Positions 56,129-64,000 of a DNA stretch of 64,000 bases are shown one piece after another. This stretch comes from an uncultured Cedecea sp. (GTDB lineage Bacteria; Pseudomonadota; Gammaproteobacteria; Enterobacterales; Enterobacteriaceae). The stretch spans positions 50,955-114,954 of the forward strand of contig NZ_CANMLV010000016.1 of the NCBI RefSeq assembly GCF_947498825.1, written 5' to 3'. A program made the translations under genes and the position numbers. Under the pieces are notes generated by a model. That model saw only the letters and a program-made list of their open reading frames with translations, had not been told where the DNA came from and made no database searches. How positions within the stretch are numbered: position 1 is the stretch's first letter; each line of letters begins with the position of its first letter.

Positions 56129-57289
56129 TTAAGCGGGATTTACCGGGACCACGTTTTCACTCGGATAACTGCCGAGTACTTTTAGGGAACGTGTGATGGG
56201 CCCAAGTTCTCGCAGGGCGTTTTGGATAGCTTCATCTTTCAGATTTGCCTGAATATCCAGATAAAACATCTCTTCCCAAGGATTGCCGTAGATAGGACGA
56301 GATTCCAGTTTACTCATAATTAAATTGTGATTACGGAGCACTAATAGCGCTTCAACCAGGGCACCTGCTTGCTGACCGGTGGCCATCAGCAGGGTGGTTT
56401 TAGCGGGAACCTGGCTGGAAACATCAACCGCTTTGCGCGCAAGGACGATAAAGCGCGTAATATTCTGCGTCTGGTTTGCCAGGTTACGCTCCAGCACCTG
56501 AAGGCCATAGAGTGCTCCACCTGCTTCATTTCCCAGAGCGGCAACATGTGGCGAGTTGCTTTGTGCCACTTTTTCCATCGCGGCGGAAGTACTCTCACAG
56601 TATTCGATCTTCCAGTGCGGATAGCGGTTAATAAACTGGCTGCATTGCTGGAAAGGTTGGGGATGACTATAAACGGTATGAATTTTTTCAAGTTCTGTTG
56701 GCGCACAAACCAGTACGCAATGGTCGATAGGGATAGTCATTTCTCCGACAATCGACAGATGTGTATTTTGTAGCAAGTCATAAACATCGTTGATGGAGCC
56801 TGAGCTGGTATTTTCGATAGGTACAACGGCTAAATCCGCCTGACCGGTTTCCACTTGCTTAAAGATATCCTGGAATTTAGCGCAGCCACTTTCGATAAAT
56901 TGCTCAAAATGGCGGGCTGCATACTGGCGAGCGGCCAGATGAGAATAAGATCCTTTAGGTCCAAGGAAGGCGATACGTGCAGATTGCGGATTTGTTTTAT
57001 TCAGATGTTGCTGCAGTAAGGCTTGTTGGGTAAGGACTGAATCTTCGATAATCAGTTGATACAAACGGGTGATGTAGTGGGCGTCGAGTTGATGTGTTTT
57101 GCCAAGCGTAATCAGATGCTCCAACAGATCGCGTTCTCTGTCGATATCCCTTACCGGACGATGAGAATCCAGCTTTGCCCGACCCACTTCAACGGCAAGC
57201 GAACGACGTTCTGCCAGCAAAGCTAATAACTTTTCGTCCAGTGCGCTGATTTTTGTGCGCAGGTTGAGTAACGGATTTATTTCGGTCAT
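56129..57289 (-). CDS. pheA: Chorismate mutase / prephenate dehydratase PheA
   Basis: A 386-residue bifunctional enzyme, as in E. coli. The AroQ mutase domain comes first ([20 protein letters not shown]). The dehydratase domain follows ([20 protein letters not shown] and [20 protein letters not shown]). The C-terminal ACT domain has the ESRP phenylalanine-binding motif ([20 protein letters not shown]). It converts chorismate to phenylpyruvate. It is controlled by the pheL leader and attenuator upstream and by feedback from phenylalanine. Confidence 0.97.
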   Translation of the reverse strand: MTEINPLLNLRTKISALDEKLLALLAERRSLAVEVGRAKLDSHRPVRDIDRERDLLEHLITLGKTHQLDAHYITRLYQLIIEDSVLTQQALLQQHLNKTNPQSARIAFLGPKGSYSHLAARQYAARHFEQFIESGCAKFQDIFKQVETGQADLAVVPIENTSSGSINDVYDLLQNTHLSIVGEMTIPIDHCVLVCAPTELEKIHTVYSHPQPFQQCSQFINRYPHWKIEYCESTSAAMEKVAQSNSPHVAALGNEAGGALYGLQVLERNLANQTQNITRFIVLARKAVDVSSQVPAKTTLLMATGQQAGALVEALLVLRNHNLIMSKLESRPIYGNPWEEMFYLDIQANLKDEAIQNALRELGPITRSLKVLGSYPSENVVPVNPA

Positions 57290-57312
57290 AACGCTACCTT
57301 TTTGCTATCCAT

Positions 57313-57340
57313 AAAAAAAGCCCCCCGGGTGGGAGGCTTG
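57313..57340 (-). terminator. pheA attenuator (rho-independent)
   Basis: On the minus strand, AAGCCTCCC and GGGGGGCTT form a GC stem followed by TTTTTT, between pheL and pheA. Confidence 0.92.
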
Positions 57341-57386
57341 TCTGTTCGTCTTCGTATTCTTTATCATACGATGGAACGCCTCCTGG

Positions 57387-57434
57387 TCAGGGAAACGTAA
57401 AAAAGAATGCGAAGAAAAACAGCTCGGGTTTCAT
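57387..57434 (-). CDS. pheL: pheA leader peptide PheL
   Basis: A 15-codon frame [15 protein letters not shown] with seven phenylalanines. E. coli PheL ([15 protein letters not shown]) differs only at residues 3-5. Ribosome stalling on Phe codons when charged tRNA-Phe is scarce prevents formation of the attenuator and lets pheA be transcribed. It lies 97 bp before pheA. Too short for ordinary gene finders, but the Phe run and the terminator make it certain. Confidence 0.96.
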   Translation of the reverse strand: [15 protein letters not shown]

Positions 57435-57504
57435 GGTGAGTTTTCCATTAGAGTTCGTGAGTTAAACTACCTGCAATGTTTTCATGCTGTCAACTAAAAG
57501 AAAC

Positions 57505-57530
57505 CAAAAAACGCGCCAAGGGCGCGTTTA
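57505..57530 (-). terminator. raiA terminator
   Basis: On the minus strand, ACGCGCC / GGCGCGT with a short loop, followed by TTTTTT, 25-50 bp after the raiA stop. In E. coli this 3' end also yields the sRNA RaiZ; whether it does here is unknown. Confidence 0.88.
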
Positions 57531-57555
57531 TCGTATTGACTGCTGCGAAAGGGGC

Positions 57556-57900
57556 TTATTCTTCTTCAGCCTCGGCTTCCGCTAAGGAAGCATCTTTCAC
57601 TGAACTCGATGCGCGACGGGCTTCACCCTTATGCTGTAATTTATTAAGTTGTCGCTCAAGCTTGTTAATGAGCTCATTGATCGCGGTATACATATCTTCA
57701 TGGTGCGCGCTTGCTACCAGTTGACCATTCGGGGTATTAATCGTTGCATCTGCAACGAAGCCCTTGGGTTCTTTAGACAAAACAATATGCGGGTTAATAA
57801 GATGCGTTTGCCATTTTTCCAGTTTTGAGAGACGTTCTTTGACGTGTTGCAGAATAGCCGGAGTAATTTCCATTTGCTTACTGGTAATATTCATTGTCAT
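57556..57900 (-). CDS. raiA: Ribosome-associated inhibitor RaiA (YfiA)
   Basis: A 114-residue member of the short HPF/RaiA family. [20 protein letters not shown] and [20 protein letters not shown] are close to E. coli (113 residues). The C-terminal acidic tail [10 protein letters not shown] is the RaiA-specific extension that blocks 100S ribosome dimer formation, distinguishing it from HPF. It binds the decoding region of resting ribosomes. Monocistronic between pheL and bamD. Confidence 0.95.
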   Translation of the reverse strand: MTMNITSKQMEITPAILQHVKERLSKLEKWQTHLINPHIVLSKEPKGFVADATINTPNGQLVASAHHEDMYTAINELINKLERQLNKLQHKGEARRASSSVKDASLAEAEAEEE

Positions 57901-58178
57901 AAAGTGACCTCTTATCTTTCCCGTCTTGGTAACTTCAGCATACCCGCTCTAATGTCAAAAAGCGTGATCAATATCAACTTTTTTTGTCGTTTTTTGTCAA
58001 GACCATTACTTTGTGAGGCAGGACATAATCTTTCTGCTGCGCGCTTGTAGTTCTTCGTAATTCAGGTCATAGTTGACAAGATTTATTGTCACGGAAATGT
58101 ATACTGTTGCTGCAATAAAAAACAAAAAAATACAGTTTAAACATCGTGTTAGTGGCTACGTTTGACGACGAATGATAA

Positions 58179-58216
58179 AAAAGGCTCCAGGTAAAAAAAC
58201 CAGGAGCCTTTTTTAT
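58179..58216. terminator. Terminator downstream of bamD
   Basis: AAAAAAGGCTCC-a-GGT and ACC-a-GGAGCCTTTTTT form a long stem around an A-rich loop. T runs on both strands suggest bidirectional action. Confidence 0.8.
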
Positions 58217-58299
58217 AAACATCACGGAATCAACAGACCTTAATTTCATTAAGGGTTATTGACCGGGCCTGTGCTAAAGTAGGCAACAAGCACTTAGCC

Positions 58300-58327
58300 G
58301 CGTCAGTCAGTTTTGAGTGACTGACGC
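58300..58327 (-). other. Perfect 10-bp hairpin just after bamD
   Basis: GCGTCAGTCA / TGACTGACGC with an 8-base loop, 35 bp after the bamD stop and with no T run. Possibly a 3'-end stabiliser before the terminator at 58179. Confidence 0.55.
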
Positions 58328-58361
58328 AGTCTTCAGGTCTTATTAAGCAACAGAACCAACG

Positions 58362-59099
58362 TTATGTCTGGCTACTATTCGCTGCGATAATTTTAGCAAC
58401 TTTATCGGCTTCGTTTATCAACTGCATCTGACGATAGGCATTTTCCATCAGCGGTAGTGCCTGGCGTGTTGACTGGGTATCCGGATAATCACGCAGCATA
58501 CCATCGACACGATTAACAACAGCCACCCATGCACCGCGTTTGGTGTAATATTGTGCGACAGCCAGTTCAAACTTCGCCAGACGATCTTTCAGGAATAGCA
58601 TGCGTTTTGCCGCATCTGGTGCATACTGGCTGTTAGGGTAGTCGCGTACCAGTTTAGAAAAGTCATTAAAGGCAGCGTGTGCGTAGTGTGGATCCCTGTC
58701 GGAACGGTCCACACCAAAGAATCCCTGCAATGCGCTATCGTCTAATGCCATATCAGTCAGACCGCGCATATAAAGTACGTAGTCGATGTTCTGATGGGTT
58801 GGATTAAGGCGAATAAAGCGATCAATAGCCGCTTGTGCTAAACCGAGATCGGCATTTTTATAGTAAGCGTAGATGAGATCTAGCTGCACTTGCTGAGAAT
58901 AAGGCCCGAATGGATATCGGTTGTCCAACGCTTCTAGTTGCGTTATTGCTGCTTTAAAGTTACCGTCCTGCAACTTTTGCTGGGCAGTCGCATAGATTTC
59001 AGCAGGCGGGCTATCAGGAACCTCATCCTTGGTACTGGAGCAACCAGCCAAAGCCAGGCTCAACGTGGCAGCTGCCACCAGATATTTCATGCGCGTCAT
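58362..59099 (-). CDS. bamD: Outer-membrane assembly lipoprotein BamD
   Basis: A 245-residue lipoprotein, the E. coli length. The lipobox is LALAGC (Cys20). Five TPR-like repeats follow ([60 protein letters not shown]). BamD is essential for delivering outer-membrane protein substrates to BamA. It is divergent from rluD, as in E. coli. Confidence 0.97.
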   Translation of the reverse strand: MTRMKYLVAAATLSLALAGCSSTKDEVPDSPPAEIYATAQQKLQDGNFKAAITQLEALDNRYPFGPYSQQVQLDLIYAYYKNADLGLAQAAIDRFIRLNPTHQNIDYVLYMRGLTDMALDDSALQGFFGVDRSDRDPHYAHAAFNDFSKLVRDYPNSQYAPDAAKRMLFLKDRLAKFELAVAQYYTKRGAWVAVVNRVDGMLRDYPDTQSTRQALPLMENAYRQMQLINEADKVAKIIAANSSQT

Positions 59100-59232
59100 G
59101 ACGTTTGACTTTCCTAAGTAATGTTATTTCCGGGAGGAGCAATGTTTCGACTCCCGATAAAGACCAGCTACAATAGCACATTATATTAAACGGCATTGCC
59201 GTAAAACCCAAGGTTAACGAAAGAAGCTGTCT

Positions 59233-60213
59233 ATGGCACAACTAGTACAACTCACAGAAACAGTATCAGAATCTCAACTGGGTCAACGCTTAGATCAAGC
59301 TTTGGCCGAAATGTTCCCTGATTATTCACGTTCTCGTATAAAAGAATGGATCCTTGACAAAAGGGTCACAGTAAATGGCGTCATTATCGACAAGCCAAAA
59401 GAAAAAGTACTGGGTGGTGAAAGTGTTACCATCAATGCTGAAATTGAAGAAGAGGCTCGCTGGGAACCGCAAGATATTCCACTGAATATCGTCTATGAAG
59501 ATGAAGATATTCTGGTTATCAACAAACCTCGTGGTTTGGTCGTGCATCCGGGGGCCGGTAATCCGGATGGTACAATACTGAATGCATTGCTGCATCATTA
59601 TCCGGCCATTGTCGATGTCCCACGTGCCGGTATTGTCCACCGTTTGGATAAAGACACGACCGGTTTGATGGTCGTTGCTAAAACAGTACCTGCACAAACG
59701 CGTTTAGTGGAGTCATTGCAACTGCGTGAAATCACCCGTGAATATGAAGCTGTCGCAATTGGTCATATGACCGGTGGTGGCACTGTTGAGCAACCTATCA
59801 GTCGTCATCCGAATAAGCGTACCCATATGGCGGTACATCCAATGGGTAAACCCGCGGTAACACATTATCGGATTATGGAACATTTCCGTATTCATACGCG
59901 ACTGCGTCTGCGTCTTGAAACCGGTCGTACCCACCAGATCCGTGTGCATATGGCGTATATTGATCATCCTCTGGTAGGCGATCAGTTATACGGTGGTCGT
60001 CCACGCCCGCCAAAAGGTGCTTCTGAAGAATTTATTCAGACCTTGCGTAAGTTCGACCGTCAGGCTTTACATGCCACTATGTTACGTCTGTATCACCCTG
60101 TCAGTGGTATTCTGATGGAGTGGAATGCACCTATCCCACAGGATATGGTGGATTTGATTGAAACCATGCGTGAAGATGCCGAAACCTTCAAAGATCAACT
60201 GGACTGGCTATGA
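59233..60213 (+). CDS. rluD: 23S rRNA pseudouridine synthase RluD
   Basis: A 326-residue enzyme. The N-terminal S4 RNA-binding domain (GQRLDQALAEMFPDYSRSRI) precedes the catalytic domain with HRLDKDTTGLMVVAKT (nucleophile Asp139, the E. coli number) and ETGRTHQIRVHMAYIDHPLV. It makes pseudouridines 1911, 1915 and 1917 in helix 69 of 23S rRNA. Its stop overlaps the pgeF start (ATGA). Confidence 0.97.
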   Translation: MAQLVQLTETVSESQLGQRLDQALAEMFPDYSRSRIKEWILDKRVTVNGVIIDKPKEKVLGGESVTINAEIEEEARWEPQDIPLNIVYEDEDILVINKPRGLVVHPGAGNPDGTILNALLHHYPAIVDVPRAGIVHRLDKDTTGLMVVAKTVPAQTRLVESLQLREITREYEAVAIGHMTGGGTVEQPISRHPNKRTHMAVHPMGKPAVTHYRIMEHFRIHTRLRLRLETGRTHQIRVHMAYIDHPLVGDQLYGGRPRPPKGASEEFIQTLRKFDRQALHATMLRLYHPVSGILMEWNAPIPQDMVDLIETMREDAETFKDQLDWL

Positions 60214-60941
60214 CAAACTTGATTATCCCGCAATGGCCCTTCCCTGAAGGTGTGGCTGCTTGTAGTTCTACTCGCAGAGGGGGAGTGAGTTTACCGCCAT
60301 ATGACTCACTGAACCTTGGTGCTCACTGTGGGGATAATCCTGAGCATGTGGCAGAAAATCGTCGTTTATTTTATGCCGCAGGCGCATTACCTGTTCAGCC
60401 AACCTGGCTTGAACAAGTGCATGGGACAGCCGTTTTAAAACTTGAAGATGAACCCTATTTGAGTAAACGGGCTGATGCCAGCTATAGCGTTACCCGCGGT
60501 AAAGTCTGTGCCGTGATGACGGCAGACTGCCTGCCGGTGTTGTTTTGTAATACGGCAGGCACCGAAGTCGCGGCAGCTCATGCGGGGTGGCGCGGCTTGT
60601 GTGCGGGAGTACTCGAAGAAACGGTTGCCTGTTTTCAGGATTCACCTGCCAATATTATAGCCTGGTTCGGTCCTGCTATCGGACCGGCCGCCTTTGAAGT
60701 GGGGCCTGAAGTGCGCGAAGCTTTTATCGCCCAGGATAAAAAAGCGGTCAGTGCTTTTCGCGCTTCTGGGGAAAAATACTATGCTGATATTTACCAGCTT
60801 GCTCGTCAGCGCCTGGAGAATATCGGGGTGACCCAAGTATATGGTGGCGAACGTTGTACCTGGACTGAGTCAGATGACTTCTTCTCATACCGACGTGAAG
60901 GGGTTACCGGGCGTATGGCCAGTTTCATTTGGCTTAAATAG
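60210..60941 (+). CDS. pgeF: Multicopper-oxidase-like laccase-fold protein PgeF (YfiH)
   Basis: A 243-residue protein of the YfiH/DUF152 family. Metal-site motifs are TWLEQVHGTAV, VMTADCLPVLF and AAHAGWRGLCAGVLEE (the His, Cys and His of the site). The family has purine-nucleoside-processing activity in several organisms, and the E. coli member corrects misincorporated serine in peptidoglycan precursors. It is coupled to rluD by a 4-bp overlap and precedes clpB. Confidence 0.94.
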   Translation: MTNLIIPQWPFPEGVAACSSTRRGGVSLPPYDSLNLGAHCGDNPEHVAENRRLFYAAGALPVQPTWLEQVHGTAVLKLEDEPYLSKRADASYSVTRGKVCAVMTADCLPVLFCNTAGTEVAAAHAGWRGLCAGVLEETVACFQDSPANIIAWFGPAIGPAAFEVGPEVREAFIAQDKKAVSAFRASGEKYYADIYQLARQRLENIGVTQVYGGERCTWTESDDFFSYRREGVTGRMASFIWLK

Positions 60942-60993
60942 TCTCTCTGAGTTTCATATACGTCATGCCACATATATTTTATAGGTTATAAAC

Positions 60994-61022
60994 CTTGAAT
61001 AATTGAGGTATGACCTCATTTA
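60994..61022 (+). promoter_or_regulatory. Sigma-32 heat-shock promoter of clpB
   Basis: CTTGAAT, 13-base spacer, then CCTCATTTA, very close to the E. coli clpB promoter as I recall it and to the CTTGAA/CCCCAT-T consensus. It is 41 bp before the clpB ATG. Confidence 0.85.
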
Positions 61023-61062
61023 ATCTCCAGTAGCAAATTTGACCTATTTTATGGGAGGAATT

Positions 61063-63636
61063 ATGCGTCTGGACCGCCTTACTAATAAATTCCAGCTTGC
61101 CTTAGCCGATGCCCAGTCCCTTGCACTGGGAAATGACAATCAATTTATCGAACCTCTTCACCTGATGAGTGCCTTGCTCAAGCAGGAAGGGGGATCGGTG
61201 CAACCATTACTGACTTCTGCGGGAGTCAATACCGGGCAGTTTCGTACTGCTGTCGAGCAGGCTTTAAGCCGTTTACCTCAGGTTGAAGGAACCGGCGGCG
61301 ATGTGCAGCCTTCACAAGATTTGGTTCGAGTACTGAATCTGTGTGACAAACTGGCACAAAAAAGAAACGACAACTTTATTTCGTCAGAGCTCTTTGTTCT
61401 CGCTGTTCTGGAGTCCCGTGGCACTCTGACCGACCTGCTGAAATCTGCAGGGGCGACACTTGCGAGTGTGACTGCAGCAATAGAACAGATGCGTGGAGGC
61501 GAAAGCGTGAATGACCAAGGTGCCGAAGACAACCGTCAGGCATTGCAAAAATATACCGTTGATTTAACTGAGCGTGCGGAACAAGGGAAACTTGATCCGG
61601 TGATCGGCCGTGATGAAGAGATCCGTCGTACTATTCAGGTATTACAACGTCGTACTAAAAATAACCCGGTACTGATTGGTGAACCCGGAGTAGGTAAAAC
61701 CGCGATTGTTGAAGGTCTGGCACAACGTATTATCAATGGTGAAGTACCTGAGGGTCTGAAAGGCCGTCGAGTTCTTGCTCTTGATATGGGCGCGCTGGTG
61801 GCAGGTGCAAAATACCGCGGTGAATTTGAAGAACGTCTGAAAGGTGTTCTGAACGATCTGTCCAAACAGGAAGGCAATGTCATTCTGTTTATTGACGAAC
61901 TTCATACTATGGTCGGTGCGGGTAAAGCTGACGGCGCGATGGATGCCGGTAATATGCTGAAGCCAGCCTTGGCTCGCGGTGAGCTTCACTGCGTCGGCGC
62001 GACAACGCTTGATGAGTATCGTCAGTATATAGAGAAAGACGCAGCTCTTGAACGTCGCTTCCAGAAAGTACTGGTGGAGGAGCCTTCGGTCGAAGACACT
62101 ATTGCTATTCTGCGTGGGCTGAAAGAGCGCTATGAACTGCATCACCATGTACAGATTACCGACCCAGCTATTGTTGCAGCGGCAACCCTGTCACACCGTT
62201 ATATCGCGGACAGGCAGTTACCCGATAAAGCTATCGACTTGATTGATGAAGCTGCTTCCAGTATTCGGATGCAGATAGACTCAAAACCTGAAGAACTCGA
62301 CCGTCTGGATCGTCGTATTATTCAGCTCAAGCTTGAACAGCAGGCACTGAAAAAAGAGTCTGATGAAGCCAGCCAGAAACGCCTCAATATGTTAAATGAG
62401 GAGCTGGAGCAAAAAGAGCGCGATTACTCGGTGCTCGAAGAAGAGTGGAAAGCAGAAAAAGCCTCTCTATCTGGCACGCAAACTATCAAGTCAGAGCTTG
62501 AACAGGCTAAAATTGCGATTGAACAAGCCCGAAGGGTGGGTGATTTAGCGCGCATGTCTGAATTGCAATACGGTAAAATACCTGAGCTTGAAAAACAGCT
62601 GGCTGCTGCGACGCTGAATGAAGGTAAAATTATGCGTCTGTTACGAAACAGAGTAACGGATGCAGAAATTGCTGAAGTACTGGCCCGCGCAACTGGGATC
62701 CCTGTGGCACGTATGCTGGAAGGAGAGCGTGAAAAACTGTTGCGTATGGAACAGCAACTGCATCAGCGCGTGATTGGCCAGAATGAAGCGGTTGAGGCGG
62801 TATCGAATGCCATTCGTCGTAGCCGTGCCGGGTTGGCCGATCCGAATCGTCCAATAGGTTCATTCCTGTTCCTCGGGCCGACCGGAGTCGGTAAGACAGA
62901 GTTGTGCAAAACGCTGGCAAACTTTATGTTCGACAGTGATGACGCCATGGTGCGTATCGATATGTCAGAGTTTATGGAAAAACACAGTGTCTCAAGACTG
63001 GTGGGAGCACCTCCAGGCTATGTAGGATATGAAGAAGGTGGCTATTTAACTGAAGCGGTTCGTCGGCGTCCTTATTCTGTCATCCTGCTGGATGAGATTG
63101 AGAAAGCGCATCCGGACGTTTTTAACATCTTGTTGCAAGTTCTCGATGATGGACGTTTAACCGATGGGCAGGGGCGGACGGTCGATTTCCGTAATACTGT
63201 GGTTATTATGACCTCGAACCTCGGTTCTGACCTGATTCAGGAACGTTTTGGTACCTTGGATTACGGCCATATGAAGGACATGGTATTGGGTGTCGTCACT
63301 CAGAACTTCCGTCCGGAGTTTATCAACCGTATTGATGAAGTTGTGGTCTTCCATCCATTAGGTAGCAAGCATATTGCTTCTATTGCACAAATTCAGTTGC
63401 AACGTTTATACAAACGACTGGAAGAGCGCGGTTATGATGTAGAGATAACGGATGATGCGTTGACGCTATTAAGTGAAAATGGCTTTGATCCGGTTTACGG
63501 TGCACGGCCATTAAAACGAGCTATTCAGCAGCAAATAGAGAACCCACTGGCCCAGCAAATTCTTTCTGGGGAGCTGGTTCCAGGAAAAACAATCAAATTG
63601 GACGTCAAAGACGACCACATTGTTGCCGTTCAGTAA
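61063..63636 (+). CDS. clpB: Disaggregase chaperone ClpB
   Basis: An 857-residue Hsp100 protein, the E. coli length. GGAGGAATT before the ATG at 61063 rules out the frame start at 61039. N domain ([20 protein letters not shown]), AAA-1 Walker A GEPGVGKT (near 206), the coiled-coil middle domain ([20 protein letters not shown]) and AAA-2 Walker A GPTGVGKT (near 605) are all intact. With DnaK, DnaJ and GrpE it extracts polypeptides from aggregates. One substitution from the E. coli protein is seen near the start of AAA-2: [11 protein letters not shown] for ARWTGIPVSRM as I remember it. Confidence 0.97.
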   Translation: MRLDRLTNKFQLALADAQSLALGNDNQFIEPLHLMSALLKQEGGSVQPLLTSAGVNTGQFRTAVEQALSRLPQVEGTGGDVQPSQDLVRVLNLCDKLAQKRNDNFISSELFVLAVLESRGTLTDLLKSAGATLASVTAAIEQMRGGESVNDQGAEDNRQALQKYTVDLTERAEQGKLDPVIGRDEEIRRTIQVLQRRTKNNPVLIGEPGVGKTAIVEGLAQRIINGEVPEGLKGRRVLALDMGALVAGAKYRGEFEERLKGVLNDLSKQEGNVILFIDELHTMVGAGKADGAMDAGNMLKPALARGELHCVGATTLDEYRQYIEKDAALERRFQKVLVEEPSVEDTIAILRGLKERYELHHHVQITDPAIVAAATLSHRYIADRQLPDKAIDLIDEAASSIRMQIDSKPEELDRLDRRIIQLKLEQQALKKESDEASQKRLNMLNEELEQKERDYSVLEEEWKAEKASLSGTQTIKSELEQAKIAIEQARRVGDLARMSELQYGKIPELEKQLAAATLNEGKIMRLLRNRVTDAEIAEVLARATGIPVARMLEGEREKLLRMEQQLHQRVIGQNEAVEAVSNAIRRSRAGLADPNRPIGSFLFLGPTGVGKTELCKTLANFMFDSDDAMVRIDMSEFMEKHSVSRLVGAPPGYVGYEEGGYLTEAVRRRPYSVILLDEIEKAHPDVFNILLQVLDDGRLTDGQGRTVDFRNTVVIMTSNLGSDLIQERFGTLDYGHMKDMVLGVVTQNFRPEFINRIDEVVVFHPLGSKHIASIAQIQLQRLYKRLEERGYDVEITDDALTLLSENGFDPVYGARPLKRAIQQQIENPLAQQILSGELVPGKTIKLDVKDDHIVAVQ

Positions 63637-63648
63637 TCATACATGAAA

Positions 63649-63683
63649 CTAAAATGGGCTCCTTTCGGGGCCCATTTTAGTTT
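63649..63683 (+). terminator. clpB terminator
   Basis: CTAAAATGGGC / GCCCATTTTAG, an 11-bp perfect stem with a 10-base loop, followed by TTTG and more T. Confidence 0.92.
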
Positions 63684-63762
63684 GTTATTTGTTCGCAATT
63701 AAGACTCCTTTAACTTTTTCGCTGAAAAAATGTGCGGTTGATAAAATATTTTAAAATAGGGG

Positions 63763-63797
63763 TTGTCAGCCGCAAAGAACTCCCTATAATGCGCCCC
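63763..63797 (+). promoter_or_regulatory. Ribosomal RNA operon promoter P1
   Basis: TTGTCA, a 16-bp spacer, TATAAT and a GCGCCCCCAC discriminator, the standard stringent-controlled rrn P1 architecture. The AT-rich block before it (TTGATAAAATATTTTAAAAT) is a good UP element. Confidence 0.92.
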
Positions 63798-63861
63798 CAC
63801 TGACACGGAACAACGGTTTACGAATCACCGAGCCAGTCAAAGAAAAGCGAAAAATAAACGC

Positions 63862-63896
63862 TTGACTTTGAAAGAGGAAAACGTAATATACGTCAC
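63862..63896 (+). promoter_or_regulatory. Ribosomal RNA operon promoter P2
   Basis: TTGACT, a 16-bp spacer and TAATAT, about 100 bp after P1, followed by a CACCTCGCGACA discriminator. Confidence 0.88.
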
Positions 63897-64000
63897 CTCG
63901 CGACAGCGCAATAAGATGCCTCGCACTGCTCTTTAACAATTTATCAGACAATCTGTGTGGGCACTCGCAAGATTGATATCTCAAACACCTTCGGGTGTCG
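63897..64000 (+). ncRNA. rRNA operon leader with boxA antiterminator; 16S gene beyond the window
   Basis: The boxA sequence TGCTCTTTAACAA (63927-63939) is the Nus-dependent antitermination site of rrn leaders. The rest is the 5' leader upstream of the 16S gene, whose mature start is not reached. By synteny this is the rrnG position of E. coli, downstream of clpB. Confidence 0.85.

Noticed and set aside
61642..62148. 168-codon antisense frame inside clpB
   Set aside because: A shadow of the clpB frame; codon pattern follows the clpB strand.

Overview
The window is chromosomal DNA from a member of the Enterobacterales. From about 38 kb to the right end the gene order is that of the Escherichia coli ssrA-to-rrnG arc: ssrA, smpB, ratA/ratB, bamE, recN, nadK, grpE, corB(yfjD), ypjD, ffh-rpsP-rimM-trmD-rplS, aroF-tyrA, pheL-pheA, raiA, bamD, rluD-pgeF, clpB, then a ribosomal RNA promoter and leader. 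The core proteins (Ffh, S16, L19, TrmD, ClpB) match E. coli closely as I remember those sequences. The tmRNA tag ANDENYALAA and the pheL leader peptide are also typical of enterics. The base composition is moderate, so I do not name a genus.

Left of ssrA (1-37.9 kb) the content is accessory or lineage-specific. Positions 1-3867 are an AT-rich, leftward set: LysR regulator, Gfo/Idh/MocA dehydrogenase, DegT aminotransferase, NUDIX hydrolase and the start of an inositol-monophosphatase-like gene. This looks like a small amino-sugar or aminocyclitol pathway, cut by the window edge. Positions 3.9-9.7 kb are a decayed mobile zone: a frameshifted MFS pseudogene, an IS3-type right end, a tyrosine-recombinase pseudogene with two single-base deletions, two copies of a small VbhA-like ORF facing a ruined fic gene, an uncharacterised membrane protein and a putative PD-(D/E)XK protein. 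Next come a secreted unknown, malS and dcuB.

Positions 14.6-20.2 kb hold a Fur-box-flanked system: AraC-type regulator, TonB-dependent receptor, SAM methyltransferase and RhtX/AmpG-like MFS transporter, the last three overlapping as one operon. After a RIO1-type kinase, an RluA-type pseudouridine synthase and a DUF2058 gene comes a two-gene operon (phosphate-selective-type porin plus secreted ParB-like protein) with a recognisable Pho box in front. Positions 25.4-33.0 kb carry sugar-acid catabolism (rspA-rspB-yiaK-like genes, a TRAP transporter and a GntR/FCD regulator). Positions 33.9-37.7 kb carry an alpha-glucoside PTS with a GH4 phospho-alpha-glucosidase and its GntR/HutC regulator, ending next to the tmRNA 3' end, a common island insertion site.

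The right part is housekeeping: trans-translation, outer-membrane assembly, SOS and heat-shock genes (LexA boxes at recN, sigma-32 promoters at grpE and clpB), the S16-L19 operon, aromatic amino-acid synthesis with TyrR and phenylalanine attenuation control, and ribosome hibernation. Two departures from the E. coli order stand out. An orphan EcpA-like pilin lies in a gene-poor AT-rich stretch between rplS and aroF, and an SMP-30/gluconolactonase gene sits between tyrA and pheA.

Most promising for new biology are the Pho-box porin/ParB-like pair, the Fur-controlled receptor-methyltransferase-exporter operon, and the twice-repeated tail-to-tail small-ORF/fic module in which the small ORF survives and the toxin gene is dead.
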